From: DASPUH01 sp964518505
GTDB lineage: Bacteria; Chloroflexota; Limnocylindria; Limnocylindrales; CSP1-4
Assembly: GCA_964518505.1 (NCBI GenBank)
Contig: CAZFGT010000013.1
Location: forward strand, 1 to 52,184
DNA length: 52,184 bases
Direction of reading: 5' to 3'
Shown: positions 23,778 to 31,751 of the stretch, in pieces
Position numbering within the stretch: position 1 is the stretch's first letter
How the letters are laid out: every line of letters begins with the position of its first letter
Translations under genes and position numbers: made by a program
The notes under the pieces: generated by a model
Database searches by the model: none
What the model saw: the letters and a program-made list of their open reading frames with translations, nothing else
What the model was told of the DNA's origin: nothing

Positions 23778-24662
23778 GTGCCGGGCGGGGCGCGCCGGCG
23801 CCTGCTGGGCTGGTTCAGCCGCCATCCGCGGTTCCAGCTCCTTGCGCTGCTCGTCCCGCCCGCCGGCTGGTTCGGCCTGGTCTACTACGGCTCGCTCGCG
23901 CTCCTGCTGATCTCGGCCTTCTGGACCCTGGATCCGACCACCCACCAGGTCCTCCATCAGTTCAGCCTGGCCAACCTGCAGAAGCTGGTCACGGAGAGCG
24001 TCTACCCCACGATCGCGCTGCGCACGACCGTGATCGCCGCCATCGTGACCGTGGCCGACGCCGTCATCGCCTTCCCCATCGCCTACTACATGGCGCGCGT
24101 GGCCTCGCCGCGCACGCGGGCCGCGCTGGCCGTGGCCGTCCTCCTGCCGCTCTGGGCGAGTTACCTCGTGCGGGTTTACGCCTGGCGCGTGATCCTCTCC
24201 GACAGCGGACTCGTCGACTGGGCCTTCGCGCAGCTGGGGATCGCCAACGTGGGCTCGCTCTTCGGCATCTCCGACCTGTCGATGACGATCGTCTTCATCT
24301 ACCTCTGGCTGCCGTACATGATCCTGCCCATCTTCGCCGGGCTGGAGCGCATCCCCGCCTCCTACCTGGAGGCGTCGGCCGACCTCGGCGGGCGGCCGTT
24401 CACGACCTTCCGGCGGATCATCCTGCCGCTCGCCATCCCGGCCCTCGCGGCGGGCTCGATCTTCACCTTCTCGCTGACCCTGGGCGACTACATCACCCCC
24501 AGCCTGGTATCCAACTCGCAGTTCATCGGCAACGTCATCGTGGGGGAACTCGGCGTGGCCGGCGACATCCCGTTCGCCGCCGCGTTCGCCATGGTGCCCA
24601 TCGCGATCATGGCCGTGTACCTGCTCGCGGTGCGCCGTCTCGGCGCGTTCGAGGCGCTGTGA
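23778..24662 (+). CDS. ABC transporter permease, PotB-like
   Basis: This inner-membrane permease of 294 residues has about six helices. The coupling EAA loop reads EASADLGGRPFTTFRRIILPLAIP, which docks to the ATPase. I chose GTG 23778, eleven bases after the binding-protein stop, because the longer form would run antiparallel to no helix and overlap the upstream gene. With the next gene it forms a heterodimeric channel. Confidence 0.9.
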   Translation: MPGGARRRLLGWFSRHPRFQLLALLVPPAGWFGLVYYGSLALLLISAFWTLDPTTHQVLHQFSLANLQKLVTESVYPTIALRTTVIAAIVTVADAVIAFPIAYYMARVASPRTRAALAVAVLLPLWASYLVRVYAWRVILSDSGLVDWAFAQLGIANVGSLFGISDLSMTIVFIYLWLPYMILPIFAGLERIPASYLEASADLGGRPFTTFRRIILPLAIPALAAGSIFTFSLTLGDYITPSLVSNSQFIGNVIVGELGVAGDIPFAAAFAMVPIAIMAVYLLAVRRLGAFEAL

Positions 24663-24663
24663 G

Positions 24664-25482
24664 ATGAGGACGGCTGCCGCCCGCATCGGCCTGCGGCTCG
24701 CGACGGGCCTGACGGTGGCCTTCCTGTACCTGCCCATCGCGGTCATCGCCCTGTACGCCTTCAACGGCGACCGGGGCCAGACGTGGCCCATCACCAACTT
24801 TTCGCTGCAGTGGTTCGGCGACGCCTTCAACAACGAGTCGGTGCGCGACGCCATGGTGCTGTCGGTGTCGATCGCCACGCTGGCCATGGTGGCGGCGGTC
24901 ATCCTGGGCACGGCCGCCTCGCTGGCCGTCCACCGCTACCGCTTCTTTGGCCGTGACGTCGTTTCGTTCGCCCTGGTCCTGCCGATCGCCCTGCCGGGCA
25001 TCATCACCGGCATCGCCCTCAACGCCGCGTTCCGCGGCATCGGCCTTGGCCTGGGCACGCTGACGATCGTCATCGGCCACGCCACGTTCTGCGTCGTGGT
25101 GGTCTACAACAACGTCATCGCCCGCCTGCGGCGCTCCTCGTCGTCGCTCGAGGAAGCCTCGGCCGACCTGGGCGCGGATCAGCTGCAGACGTTCCGCTAC
25201 GTGACGCTGCCGGTCATCCGGACGGCCCTGCTGGCCGGCGCCCTGCTGGCCTTCGCCCTGTCCTTTGACGAGATCATCGTCACCTACTTCGTGGCGGGCA
25301 CGCAGGAGACGATCCCGATCTGGATCTATGACCACCTCCACCAACCCAACCAGCGGCCCATCGTGAACGTGGTGGCGCTCTTCGTGATCCTCCTTTCCAC
25401 GATCCCCGTCTACATCTCGCAACGCCTGGTGGGGGCCGAGGCCACCGCCGGAGCGGCCACCGGGGCGAGCGCCCGCCGCTGA
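24664..25482 (+). CDS. ABC transporter permease, PotC-like
   Basis: The second permease, 272 residues, has six helices and the EAA loop EEASADLGADQLQTFRYVTLPVIRTAL. ATG 24664 lies one base after the stop of the first permease, so translation is coupled. FDEIIVTYFVAGTQETIPIWIYDHL is typical of the PotC branch. It completes the importer. Confidence 0.92.
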   Translation: MRTAAARIGLRLATGLTVAFLYLPIAVIALYAFNGDRGQTWPITNFSLQWFGDAFNNESVRDAMVLSVSIATLAMVAAVILGTAASLAVHRYRFFGRDVVSFALVLPIALPGIITGIALNAAFRGIGLGLGTLTIVIGHATFCVVVVYNNVIARLRRSSSSLEEASADLGADQLQTFRYVTLPVIRTALLAGALLAFALSFDEIIVTYFVAGTQETIPIWIYDHLHQPNQRPIVNVVALFVILLSTIPVYISQRLVGAEATAGAATGASARR

Positions 25483-25494
25483 AGCGGCGGCGGC

Positions 25495-25692
25495 TCAGGC
25501 GAGCTGCCGCAGCCCATCCGACCAACGCCAGCTGCCGGTCAGGTCCGGGTCAAGTTGGGCCGCGACGATCCAGGCGGCGAGGACGAGCACGACGGCGGCG
25601 ACCAGGACCGCGACCGACAGGAGCCCGCCCGAGGCGGGTAGCGGGGCGACCAGGTGGCCGGGGCGGAAGCGCGACAGGGCGGCGAAGTTCAT
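25495..25692 (-). CDS. Small single-span membrane protein
   Basis: The 65-residue frame has one clear hydrophobic helix (about 25-47) with a basic N-terminal side (RFRPGH), suggesting an N-in orientation. The polar end is tryptophan-containing (GSWRWSDGLRQLA). GGAGG lies ten bases upstream of the ATG. I do not recognise the family. It lies in the convergent gap after the permease gene, in line with the SRPBCC gene upstream of it. Confidence 0.5.
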   Translation of the reverse strand: MNFAALSRFRPGHLVAPLPASGGLLSVAVLVAAVVLVLAAWIVAAQLDPDLTGSWRWSDGLRQLA

Positions 25693-25788
25693 GGTCGGTC
25701 ATCCTCCGGTGGCCTCACGAGCGGGCATCGCGCCCCTCGGCGCGATCGGCACTCGCCACCCTAGGGATGGCCGCTTGGCTGGCCCTTA

Positions 25789-26259
25789 TCAGCCGCTTAT
25801 CAACAGCGCGCGCAGGCGCCGCAGGTCGGCCCGGAAGATGACCTCGAAGACGGGTCCGAAGAGCGGGTCCAGCAGCCGCAGGAGCGGAGCCGCGGCCGCC
25901 GGCAAACCCAGCCCCCGGGCATCGGGTCGCAACTCCTCCCGCCAGGTCACGCGCGTCCGCCGCCCGCCGGGCAGGGGCTCCAGCCAGAAGTCGGCCCGCC
26001 CCGCGAAAGCGCCACCGTGCGTCATGCCGAAGTGCCGGCCCGGCTCGAAGTAGGTGACCTCGATGGGGTCCTCCTGGGTCACGCCGAACATGCGCACCCG
26101 GCCCACCGCACGGAACCCGACATCCAGCGGTCCCGGGCTCGAGGGGGTGATCGACTTGAGGTCGCGCATCCAGGTCGGCTGGCGCTCGAGGTCGACCAGC
26201 AGCGCCCACACCGCGGCCGGCGGGGCCGGGAACGTCAGGGCTCGCACGACCACCGGCAC
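25789..26259 (-). CDS. SRPBCC-family protein (polyketide cyclase/CoxG-like)
   Basis: The 156-residue product has the START-like fold sequence FPAPPAAVWALLVDLERQPTWMRDLKSI, followed by beta strands and a C-terminal helix (LFGPVFEVIFRADLRRLRALL). Such proteins bind hydrophobic ligands in a cavity; no ligand is apparent. The GTG start has TAGCAT six bases upstream on the minus strand and no Shine-Dalgarno sequence. It is divergent from the LOG gene. Confidence 0.85.
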   Translation of the reverse strand: MPVVVRALTFPAPPAAVWALLVDLERQPTWMRDLKSITPSSPGPLDVGFRAVGRVRMFGVTQEDPIEVTYFEPGRHFGMTHGGAFAGRADFWLEPLPGGRRTRVTWREELRPDARGLGLPAAAAPLLRLLDPLFGPVFEVIFRADLRRLRALLISG

Positions 26260-26265
26260 GGCCCG

Positions 26266-26271
26266 ATGCTA
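26266..26271 (-). promoter_or_regulatory. -10 hexamer TAGCAT, leaderless arrangement
   Basis: On the minus strand TAGCAT ends six bases before the GTG of the SRPBCC gene. It lies 31 bases from the plus-strand TATCCT, so the two genes share a compact divergent promoter. Confidence 0.6.
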
Positions 26272-26302
26272 GGCCATCGCGGCGCGCCCGGTCGCTGGTG
26301 GG

Positions 26303-26308
26303 TATCCT
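26303..26308 (+). promoter_or_regulatory. -10 hexamer TATCCT, leaderless arrangement
   Basis: TATCCT ends seven bases before the LOG-gene ATG, which supports 26316 as the start over an earlier in-frame codon lying upstream of the -10. Confidence 0.6.
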
Positions 26309-26315
26309 GCGGCCC

Positions 26316-27182
26316 ATGACCACGTCGCGCCCGCAGGAAGCACGCCCCACCCGCGCCAGCGCGGCCAGCCGGGCCACGGAGGATCACAAGTTCCTCCAGG
26401 GCAAGCCCTACGCCGACACCGCCTTCCTGGAAAGCGACGCCTGGCGCGCGTTGCGGATCCAGGGCGAGTTCGTGGAGGGCTTCGACGCGATGGCCCGCCT
26501 GGGGCCGGCGGTGACCGTCTTCGGTTCGGCCCGCACCCCCCGCAAGGACCCCGCCTACCATGCCGCCGAACGGCTGGGCGCCGGTCTGGCGCGGGCTGGT
26601 TTCGCCGTCATCACTGGTGGCGGGCCGGGCATCATGGAGGCCGTCAACAAGGGTTGCCGGGAGGCCGGCGGCTACTCCGTGGGCTGCACCATCGAGCTGC
26701 CCCACGAGCAGGACTCGAACCGCTACCTGGACCTGTCGGTCGACTTCAAGTACTTCTTCGTGCGCAAGACGATGTTCGTCAAGTACGCCCAGGGCTTCGT
26801 CATCTTCCCCGGCGGCTACGGCACCCTCGACGAACTGTTCGAGTCGGTCACCCTGGTCCAGACGGGCAAGATCGAGCACTTCCCCATCGTCCTGTTCGGC
26901 AGCGACTACTGGGGCGGGCTGCTGACCTGGCTCCGGGATCGCGTGGCGGCGGAGGACAAGATCGGGGCGCCCGACCTGGACCTCCTGCCGGTGACCGATG
27001 ACGTGGACGGGACCGTCGAGTTGATGGTCGAGTCCCGCCGCCGGGAGCTCGAGGCGCGCGCGGCGGCAGAGGCGGATGCGCTCCTGCGGCGCCAGGGCGA
27101 ACCGGTGGCCAGCGGGCGTCCGGACCCGCGCGAAGCCGACGCCCCCATCCATCGAGGCGCGATCGTCCAGCGCCCCGACTGA
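26316..27182 (+). CDS. LOG-family (TIGR00730) protein
   Basis: The 288-residue protein belongs to the LOG family (nucleoside 5'-monophosphate phosphoribohydrolase type). Its motifs are VTVFGSARTP, VITGGGPGIMEAVNKG and the catalytic FPGGYGTLDELFE. Family members release cytokinin-like bases from nucleotides or act in general purine nucleotide hydrolysis; which one applies here is not visible. A longer N-terminus with SAASRATEDHKFLQGKP and an acidic tail fits the larger bacterial branch. The MFS gene follows after three bases, so they are co-transcribed. Confidence 0.9.
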   Translation: MTTSRPQEARPTRASAASRATEDHKFLQGKPYADTAFLESDAWRALRIQGEFVEGFDAMARLGPAVTVFGSARTPRKDPAYHAAERLGAGLARAGFAVITGGGPGIMEAVNKGCREAGGYSVGCTIELPHEQDSNRYLDLSVDFKYFFVRKTMFVKYAQGFVIFPGGYGTLDELFESVTLVQTGKIEHFPIVLFGSDYWGGLLTWLRDRVAAEDKIGAPDLDLLPVTDDVDGTVELMVESRRRELEARAAAEADALLRRQGEPVASGRPDPREADAPIHRGAIVQRPD

Positions 27183-27185
27183 CGC

Positions 27186-28931
27186 ATGACCGAGACTCCG
27201 GCGGCGCCGGCCACCGTCGGGCGCGGGCGGCGCACCCGACGCCACGACCCCAACTACAAGTGGATCGCGCTGTCCAATACGACCCTCGGCGTGCTCATGG
27301 CCGCCATCGACGGGTCGATCGTGATCATCTCGCTGCCCGCCATCTTCAACGGCATCAAGCTGGACCCGCTGCAACCCGGCAGCACGAGCTACCTGCTGTG
27401 GATCTTCATGGGCTACCTGCTCGTGACGGCCGTCCTCGTGGTGGCCTTCGGCTGGCTGGGCGACCGGTACGGCCGCGTGCGGATGTACAACGCCGGCTTC
27501 GCCATCTTCACGGTGGGCTCCCTGCTGCTCGCCGCGACGCCCTTCGAGGGCGCCGCCGGCGCGCTGTGGATCATCGGCATGCGCATCGTGCAGGGCATCG
27601 GCGGCGCCTTCCTGTTCGCCAACTCGGCGGCCATCCTGACCGACGCGTTCCCCTCCCACCAGCGCGGCCTGGCCCTCGGTATCAACGGCATCGCCGCCAT
27701 CGCCGGCCAGTTCATCGGTCTGCTGGCCGGTGGCTTCCTGGCCACCATCGACTGGCGGCTCGTCTTCTTCGTCAGTGTGCCGATCGGCATCCTGGGCACG
27801 ATCTGGGCCTACCTGCGGCTCGAGGAACTCAGCACGACGTCCCACCGCCGGATGGACTGGGCCGGCAACCTGACCTTCGGCATCGGGCTGGCGGCGATCC
27901 TCATCGGCATCACCTACGGCATCCAGCCCTATGGCTCCGATCCGACCGGCTGGACCAGCCCGCTCGTCATCGGCCTCATCGGCGGCGGGCTGTTCCTCCT
28001 GGCGGCGTTCCTGTGGCTCGAGCGGCGGGTCAAGGACCCCTTCTTCGACCTGTCGCTCTTCCGCATCCGCGCCTTCACGGCCGGCAACGTGGCCGGCCTA
28101 CTCGCCTCCACCGGCCGCGGCGGCCTGTCGTTCATGCTGGTCATCTGGCTGCAGGGGATCTGGCTGCCGCTGCACGGCTACAGCTACGCCGACACCCCCC
28201 TGTGGGCCGGCATCTACATGCTGCCGCTGACGGTCGGCTTCCTGGTCGCGGGACCCCTCTCGGGCTTCTTCTCCGACCGCTTCGGCGCGCGCCCGTTCGC
28301 CACCGGCGGGATGCTGCTGGCGGCCGTCGCCTTCATCGGCCTGACGCGGCTGCCCGTGATCTTCGCCTACCCCCTGTTCGCCTTCGTCCTGCTGCTCGCC
28401 GGCATCGGCTCGGGTCTCTTCAACTCGCCCAACGCGGCGGCCATCATGAACAGCGTCCCGGCCGGGCAACGGGGCGCCGCGTCGGGCATGCGGGCCGTGT
28501 TCGCCAACGCCGGCTTCGTCGTCTCCATCGGCCTGTTCTTCTCGCTCATGATCGGCGGCCTCGCCGGCTCATTGCCGTCCACGCTCTACGCCGGCCTCGT
28601 GGCCCACGATGTGCCGGCGTCGGTGGCCACCCAGATCTCGCGTCTGCCACCGGTCTCGAGCCTCTTCGCCGCCCTGCTGGGCTACAACCCGATGGCCTCA
28701 CTGCTGCCTCCGACGGTGCTCCACGCGCTGCCGCCCGACCAGGCCGCTATCCTCACCGGCAAGGACTTCTTCCCCCAGCTCATCAGCGGCCCGTTCCAAC
28801 AGGGCCTGACCATCGTCTTCGTGACCGCGGCGGGCATGGCCGTCATCGCCGCCGCGGCGTCGGCCCTGCGTGGTGGCCGCTACATCCACGTCGAGGTCCC
28901 GGTGCCCGACGTCGAGCTCACCTCGCCCTGA
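27186..28931 (+). CDS. MFS drug/proton antiporter, DHA2 (14-helix) type
   Basis: This 581-residue exporter has about fourteen helices. The N-terminal half has WIALSNTTLGVLMAAIDGSIVIISLPAI and motif A GWLGDRYGRVRMYN. Motif C-like GIGGAFLFANSAAILTDAFP follows, as in EmrB/QacA proteins. A polar loop near 475-520 between late helices is longer than usual. It lies between the LOG gene and an MMPL exporter in one run. The substrate is unknown. Confidence 0.9.
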   Translation: MTETPAAPATVGRGRRTRRHDPNYKWIALSNTTLGVLMAAIDGSIVIISLPAIFNGIKLDPLQPGSTSYLLWIFMGYLLVTAVLVVAFGWLGDRYGRVRMYNAGFAIFTVGSLLLAATPFEGAAGALWIIGMRIVQGIGGAFLFANSAAILTDAFPSHQRGLALGINGIAAIAGQFIGLLAGGFLATIDWRLVFFVSVPIGILGTIWAYLRLEELSTTSHRRMDWAGNLTFGIGLAAILIGITYGIQPYGSDPTGWTSPLVIGLIGGGLFLLAAFLWLERRVKDPFFDLSLFRIRAFTAGNVAGLLASTGRGGLSFMLVIWLQGIWLPLHGYSYADTPLWAGIYMLPLTVGFLVAGPLSGFFSDRFGARPFATGGMLLAAVAFIGLTRLPVIFAYPLFAFVLLLAGIGSGLFNSPNAAAIMNSVPAGQRGAASGMRAVFANAGFVVSIGLFFSLMIGGLAGSLPSTLYAGLVAHDVPASVATQISRLPPVSSLFAALLGYNPMASLLPPTVLHALPPDQAAILTGKDFFPQLISGPFQQGLTIVFVTAAGMAVIAAAASALRGGRYIHVEVPVPDVELTSP

Positions 28932-28956
28932 CCACCCCAGCGCCGAAAGGGATCCC

Positions 28957-31263
28957 TTGAGCCACGCCTTCACCAACCTCGGGCGTTTCAGCGTCCGCTT
29001 CCGGTACCTCATCGTCGTCGCCTGGATCGTGGTGACGGTACTGGCGGTCAAGGGCCTACCGTCGCTGAGCGACGTGGCCAAGGACACCACCAGCGGTTTC
29101 CTGCCGGCGAACGCCCCGAGCATGCAGGCGGCCACGCTCGCCGCGCCGTTCCAGAACGCGTCGCTGGCCTCCGCCACGCTGGTGGTGGCCCGCGACGGCG
29201 GGCTGACCGCCGCCGACAACGCGGCCGTCGACAAGCTGGAGGCGACGATCCGCCAGGTACCACGGGTGAAGCTGGTCCTGGACCTGGGCGTATCGGGCGA
29301 CGGCCAGGCTCGTCAGGCGCTCCTCCAGGCGACCGTCGTGGCCTTCAGCGGCGGACCGGAGGCGACGGGACTGGTCGATGCGATCCGGGCCACCTTCACC
29401 ACGGCGGGTGCACCTGCCGGCCTGCAGATCCACCTCACCGGCCAGCTGGCGACCCAGATCGACACCATCAAGGCGAGCGGCTCCTCGCAGGACCAGACCT
29501 CGCAGCTCTCGCTGCTCTTCATCATCGTCCTGCTGCTGCTCGCCTTCCGCGCCGTGCTGGCGCCACTCATCACGCTGATCCCGGCCGCCTTCGTGCTCGT
29601 GCTGGCCGGGCCCGTCATCGCCGAGGCCACCAACATCGGCGTCCAGGTCTCCTCCATCACCCAGCTGCTGCTCATCGTGCTGATCCTGGGCGCGGGCACG
29701 GACTACGGCGTCTTCCTCGTCTTCCGCGTGCGCGAGGAGCTGCGACGCGGCCTGACCCCGCAGGAGGCCGTGGTCCGTTCGGTCAGCCGGGTCGGTGAAT
29801 CGATCACCTTCTCCGCCTTCACCGTCATCGCGGCGCTGATGAGCCTCGTGCTGGCCGAGTTCGCCTTCTACCAGAGCCTGGGCCCGGCGCTCGCCATCGG
29901 CATCGGCCTGATGCTGCTGGCCGGCCTGACGCTGCTGCCGGCCCTGCTGGCCATCTTCGGGCGAGCCGTCTTCTGGCCCACCGGCACCGCCATGCGGCAC
30001 GAGGACCGGGCCGGCCTGTGGGATCGCATCGGGGTCATCACCACCCGCCGCCCGGGTATCACGCTCACCGCCGGGGTGGCGCTCTTCGTGGCCCTCGGCG
30101 CGACGCTCCTGACGACCGGCGTGGCCGGCTTCGGCGACGTCAGCTCCAGCCCCAGCGGCACCGACTCGGCGGCCGGCACCGCCCTCATCCAGGCCCACTT
30201 CCCCTCCTCGCTCGCCGGGCGCAGCGCGGTCCTCATGAAGTTCCCCACGTCCGTATGGGACGACCCATCGGTCCTCGCCCGCGCCCAGACCGGCCTGGGG
30301 CAGGTGGCCGAGTTCAGCGGCCTCGTGGGCCCCCTGAACCCGAACGGCATCCCCCTCACGACGGACCAGCTGGTGCAGCTCCACACGACGCTCGGCCCCG
30401 CCGCCCAGCTGCCTGCGGAGCCGGCTACGAACGCCGTCCCGGCGGCGCTCTACAACGCCTACCGGGCCACGGCCCAGCTCATCAGCGCGGACGGGCAGAC
30501 GATCCAGTTCTCGGTCGCCTTCCAGAGCGGCGACGCCTCCAGCCCGGCGGCGCTGGACGCCGTGCCCCCGATGCGCGCCGATGTCGACCGGGTGGCCCAG
30601 GCGGCGGGCGCGAGCGCCGACGGCGTCTTCGGCAACACTGCCCTGGCCTATGACGTGAGCCACATCTCCGGAACCGACCTGGAGCGGATCATCCCCGTCG
30701 TCGCCGTGCTCATCGCGCTGCTGCTGGCGGTCGTGCTGCGCAGCCTGGTCGCGCCGCTCTACCTGGTGGCCAGCATCGTCCTCTCGTACCTCGCGGCGCT
30801 GGGTCTGGTGGGCATCGTCTTCGTCCATCTGGGCGGACAGGACGGCCTCAACTTCATCCTGCCGTTCCTCATGTTCGTCTTCCTGATGGCCCTGGGGTCC
30901 GACTACAACATCCTCATCATGTCGCGCATCCGGGAGGAGGCCCATGGCCTGCCGCTGCGTGATGCGGTGGCCCGGGCCATCGGAAGGACCGGCGGCACGA
31001 TCACCACGGCCGGCGTGATCCTGGGCGGCACGTTCGCCGTGCTGGCCATCGCCGGCGGCTCGGCCGGTGGCGGCCAGATCCAGCAGATCGGCTACGGCGT
31101 GGCCGCCGGCATCCTGATGGACACGTTCCTGTTGCGCTCGCTGCTCGTGCCCTCGCTGGTGGTCCTGCTGGGCGACCGCAACTGGTGGCCATCGCACCTG
31201 TCACGCACGCCGCTCGAGGGCGACGCGCGTCACGGCCCGGGGGCCACCGCCGCTGACGGCTGA
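28957..31263 (+). CDS. MMPL/RND-family membrane exporter
   Basis: The 768-residue protein has the MMPL layout: one N-terminal helix (YLIVVAWIVVTVLAV), a large periplasmic domain, then helices 2-6, repeated in the second half. The GTDYGVFLVFRVREELRRG and GSDYNILIMSRIREEA stretches hold the aspartates of the proton relay. I chose TTG 28957 with AAGGGA just upstream; a longer in-frame form would run back into the MFS gene and adds a basic low-complexity tail. MMPL proteins export lipids or drugs; here the MFS neighbour favours efflux. Confidence 0.9.
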   Translation: MSHAFTNLGRFSVRFRYLIVVAWIVVTVLAVKGLPSLSDVAKDTTSGFLPANAPSMQAATLAAPFQNASLASATLVVARDGGLTAADNAAVDKLEATIRQVPRVKLVLDLGVSGDGQARQALLQATVVAFSGGPEATGLVDAIRATFTTAGAPAGLQIHLTGQLATQIDTIKASGSSQDQTSQLSLLFIIVLLLLAFRAVLAPLITLIPAAFVLVLAGPVIAEATNIGVQVSSITQLLLIVLILGAGTDYGVFLVFRVREELRRGLTPQEAVVRSVSRVGESITFSAFTVIAALMSLVLAEFAFYQSLGPALAIGIGLMLLAGLTLLPALLAIFGRAVFWPTGTAMRHEDRAGLWDRIGVITTRRPGITLTAGVALFVALGATLLTTGVAGFGDVSSSPSGTDSAAGTALIQAHFPSSLAGRSAVLMKFPTSVWDDPSVLARAQTGLGQVAEFSGLVGPLNPNGIPLTTDQLVQLHTTLGPAAQLPAEPATNAVPAALYNAYRATAQLISADGQTIQFSVAFQSGDASSPAALDAVPPMRADVDRVAQAAGASADGVFGNTALAYDVSHISGTDLERIIPVVAVLIALLLAVVLRSLVAPLYLVASIVLSYLAALGLVGIVFVHLGGQDGLNFILPFLMFVFLMALGSDYNILIMSRIREEAHGLPLRDAVARAIGRTGGTITTAGVILGGTFAVLAIAGGSAGGGQIQQIGYGVAAGILMDTFLLRSLLVPSLVVLLGDRNWWPSHLSRTPLEGDARHGPGATAADG

Positions 31264-31282
31264 GGCCTCGCCCGGCCGGTGG

Positions 31283-31288
31283 TAGGCT
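31283..31288 (+). promoter_or_regulatory. -10 hexamer TAGGCT for tRNA-Gly
   Basis: TAGGCT ends nine bases before the first base of the tRNA, the right distance for a start just ahead of the mature 5' end. Confidence 0.5.
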
Positions 31289-31297
31289 CCCGACGGC

Positions 31298-31373
31298 GCG
31301 GGAGTAGCTCAGTTGGCAGAGCGGCAGCCTTCCAAGCTGCATGTCGCGGGTTCGAACCCCGTCTCCCGCTCCA
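31298..31373 (+). tRNA. tRNA-Gly (anticodon UCC)
   Basis: The 76-base gene folds as a cloverleaf. The acceptor arms are GCGGGAG and CTCCCGC, and the D arm has AGCTCAGTTGGCAGAGC. The anticodon stem is GCAGC/GCTGC around CTTCCAA (anticodon TCC), and the T arm has GCGGGTTCGAACCCCGT. U73 and an encoded CCA end it. Confidence 0.97.
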
Positions 31374-31419
31374 ACCTCGTGACACCATAGCTGGCACACG
31401 TCCGGTCGAAGTTGGCGCC

Positions 31420-31722
31420 ATGAAGCCGATCGACTCAGCACACGGGACCCAGCCAGTCAGTGCCGACGTGCGCTTCCGGATGTGGGCGCCGACCCATTCG
31501 CTCGAGGCCTCGGTCCGCCTCCGGCACACGCGGGCGGGCTGGATCGCCACGTCCGAGGCGGAGGGCCGTGCCACGACCGGCATCGGGCCCAGCCCGCGGG
31601 ATGCCGTCGTGGCCAGCCTGGGATGGCTGGGCCGCTCGGCCCTGAGCGAACTGCTGGCCGACCTGGGCCTCTTCGACGTCTCCCGCCAGATCCGTAGGCC
31701 AGGGATGGCCCTGCCTGCGTAG
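31420..31722 (+). CDS. Hypothetical protein, about 100 residues
   Basis: The codon usage (strong G/C third positions) is that of real genes here. The product is soluble, with a beta-rich start (VRLRHTRAGWIATSEAEG) and an amphipathic C-terminal helix region (SPRDAVVASLGWLGRSALSELLADLGLF). I do not recognise the family. The shape, an exposed beta hairpin followed by helices, recalls small adaptor or antitoxin-like folds, but there is no motif to support that. It follows the tRNA by 46 bases. Confidence 0.6.
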   Translation: MKPIDSAHGTQPVSADVRFRMWAPTHSLEASVRLRHTRAGWIATSEAEGRATTGIGPSPRDAVVASLGWLGRSALSELLADLGLFDVSRQIRRPGMALPA

Positions 31723-31751
31723 GTCGGCCAGGTCCCCTCGCCCGCCGCGCT

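Noticed and set aside
29056..31197. A 713-codon minus-strand frame antisense to the MMPL gene
   Set aside because: The plus-strand MMPL protein is unmistakable; the antisense product is low-complexity Gln/Asp/Gly/His/Arg sequence.
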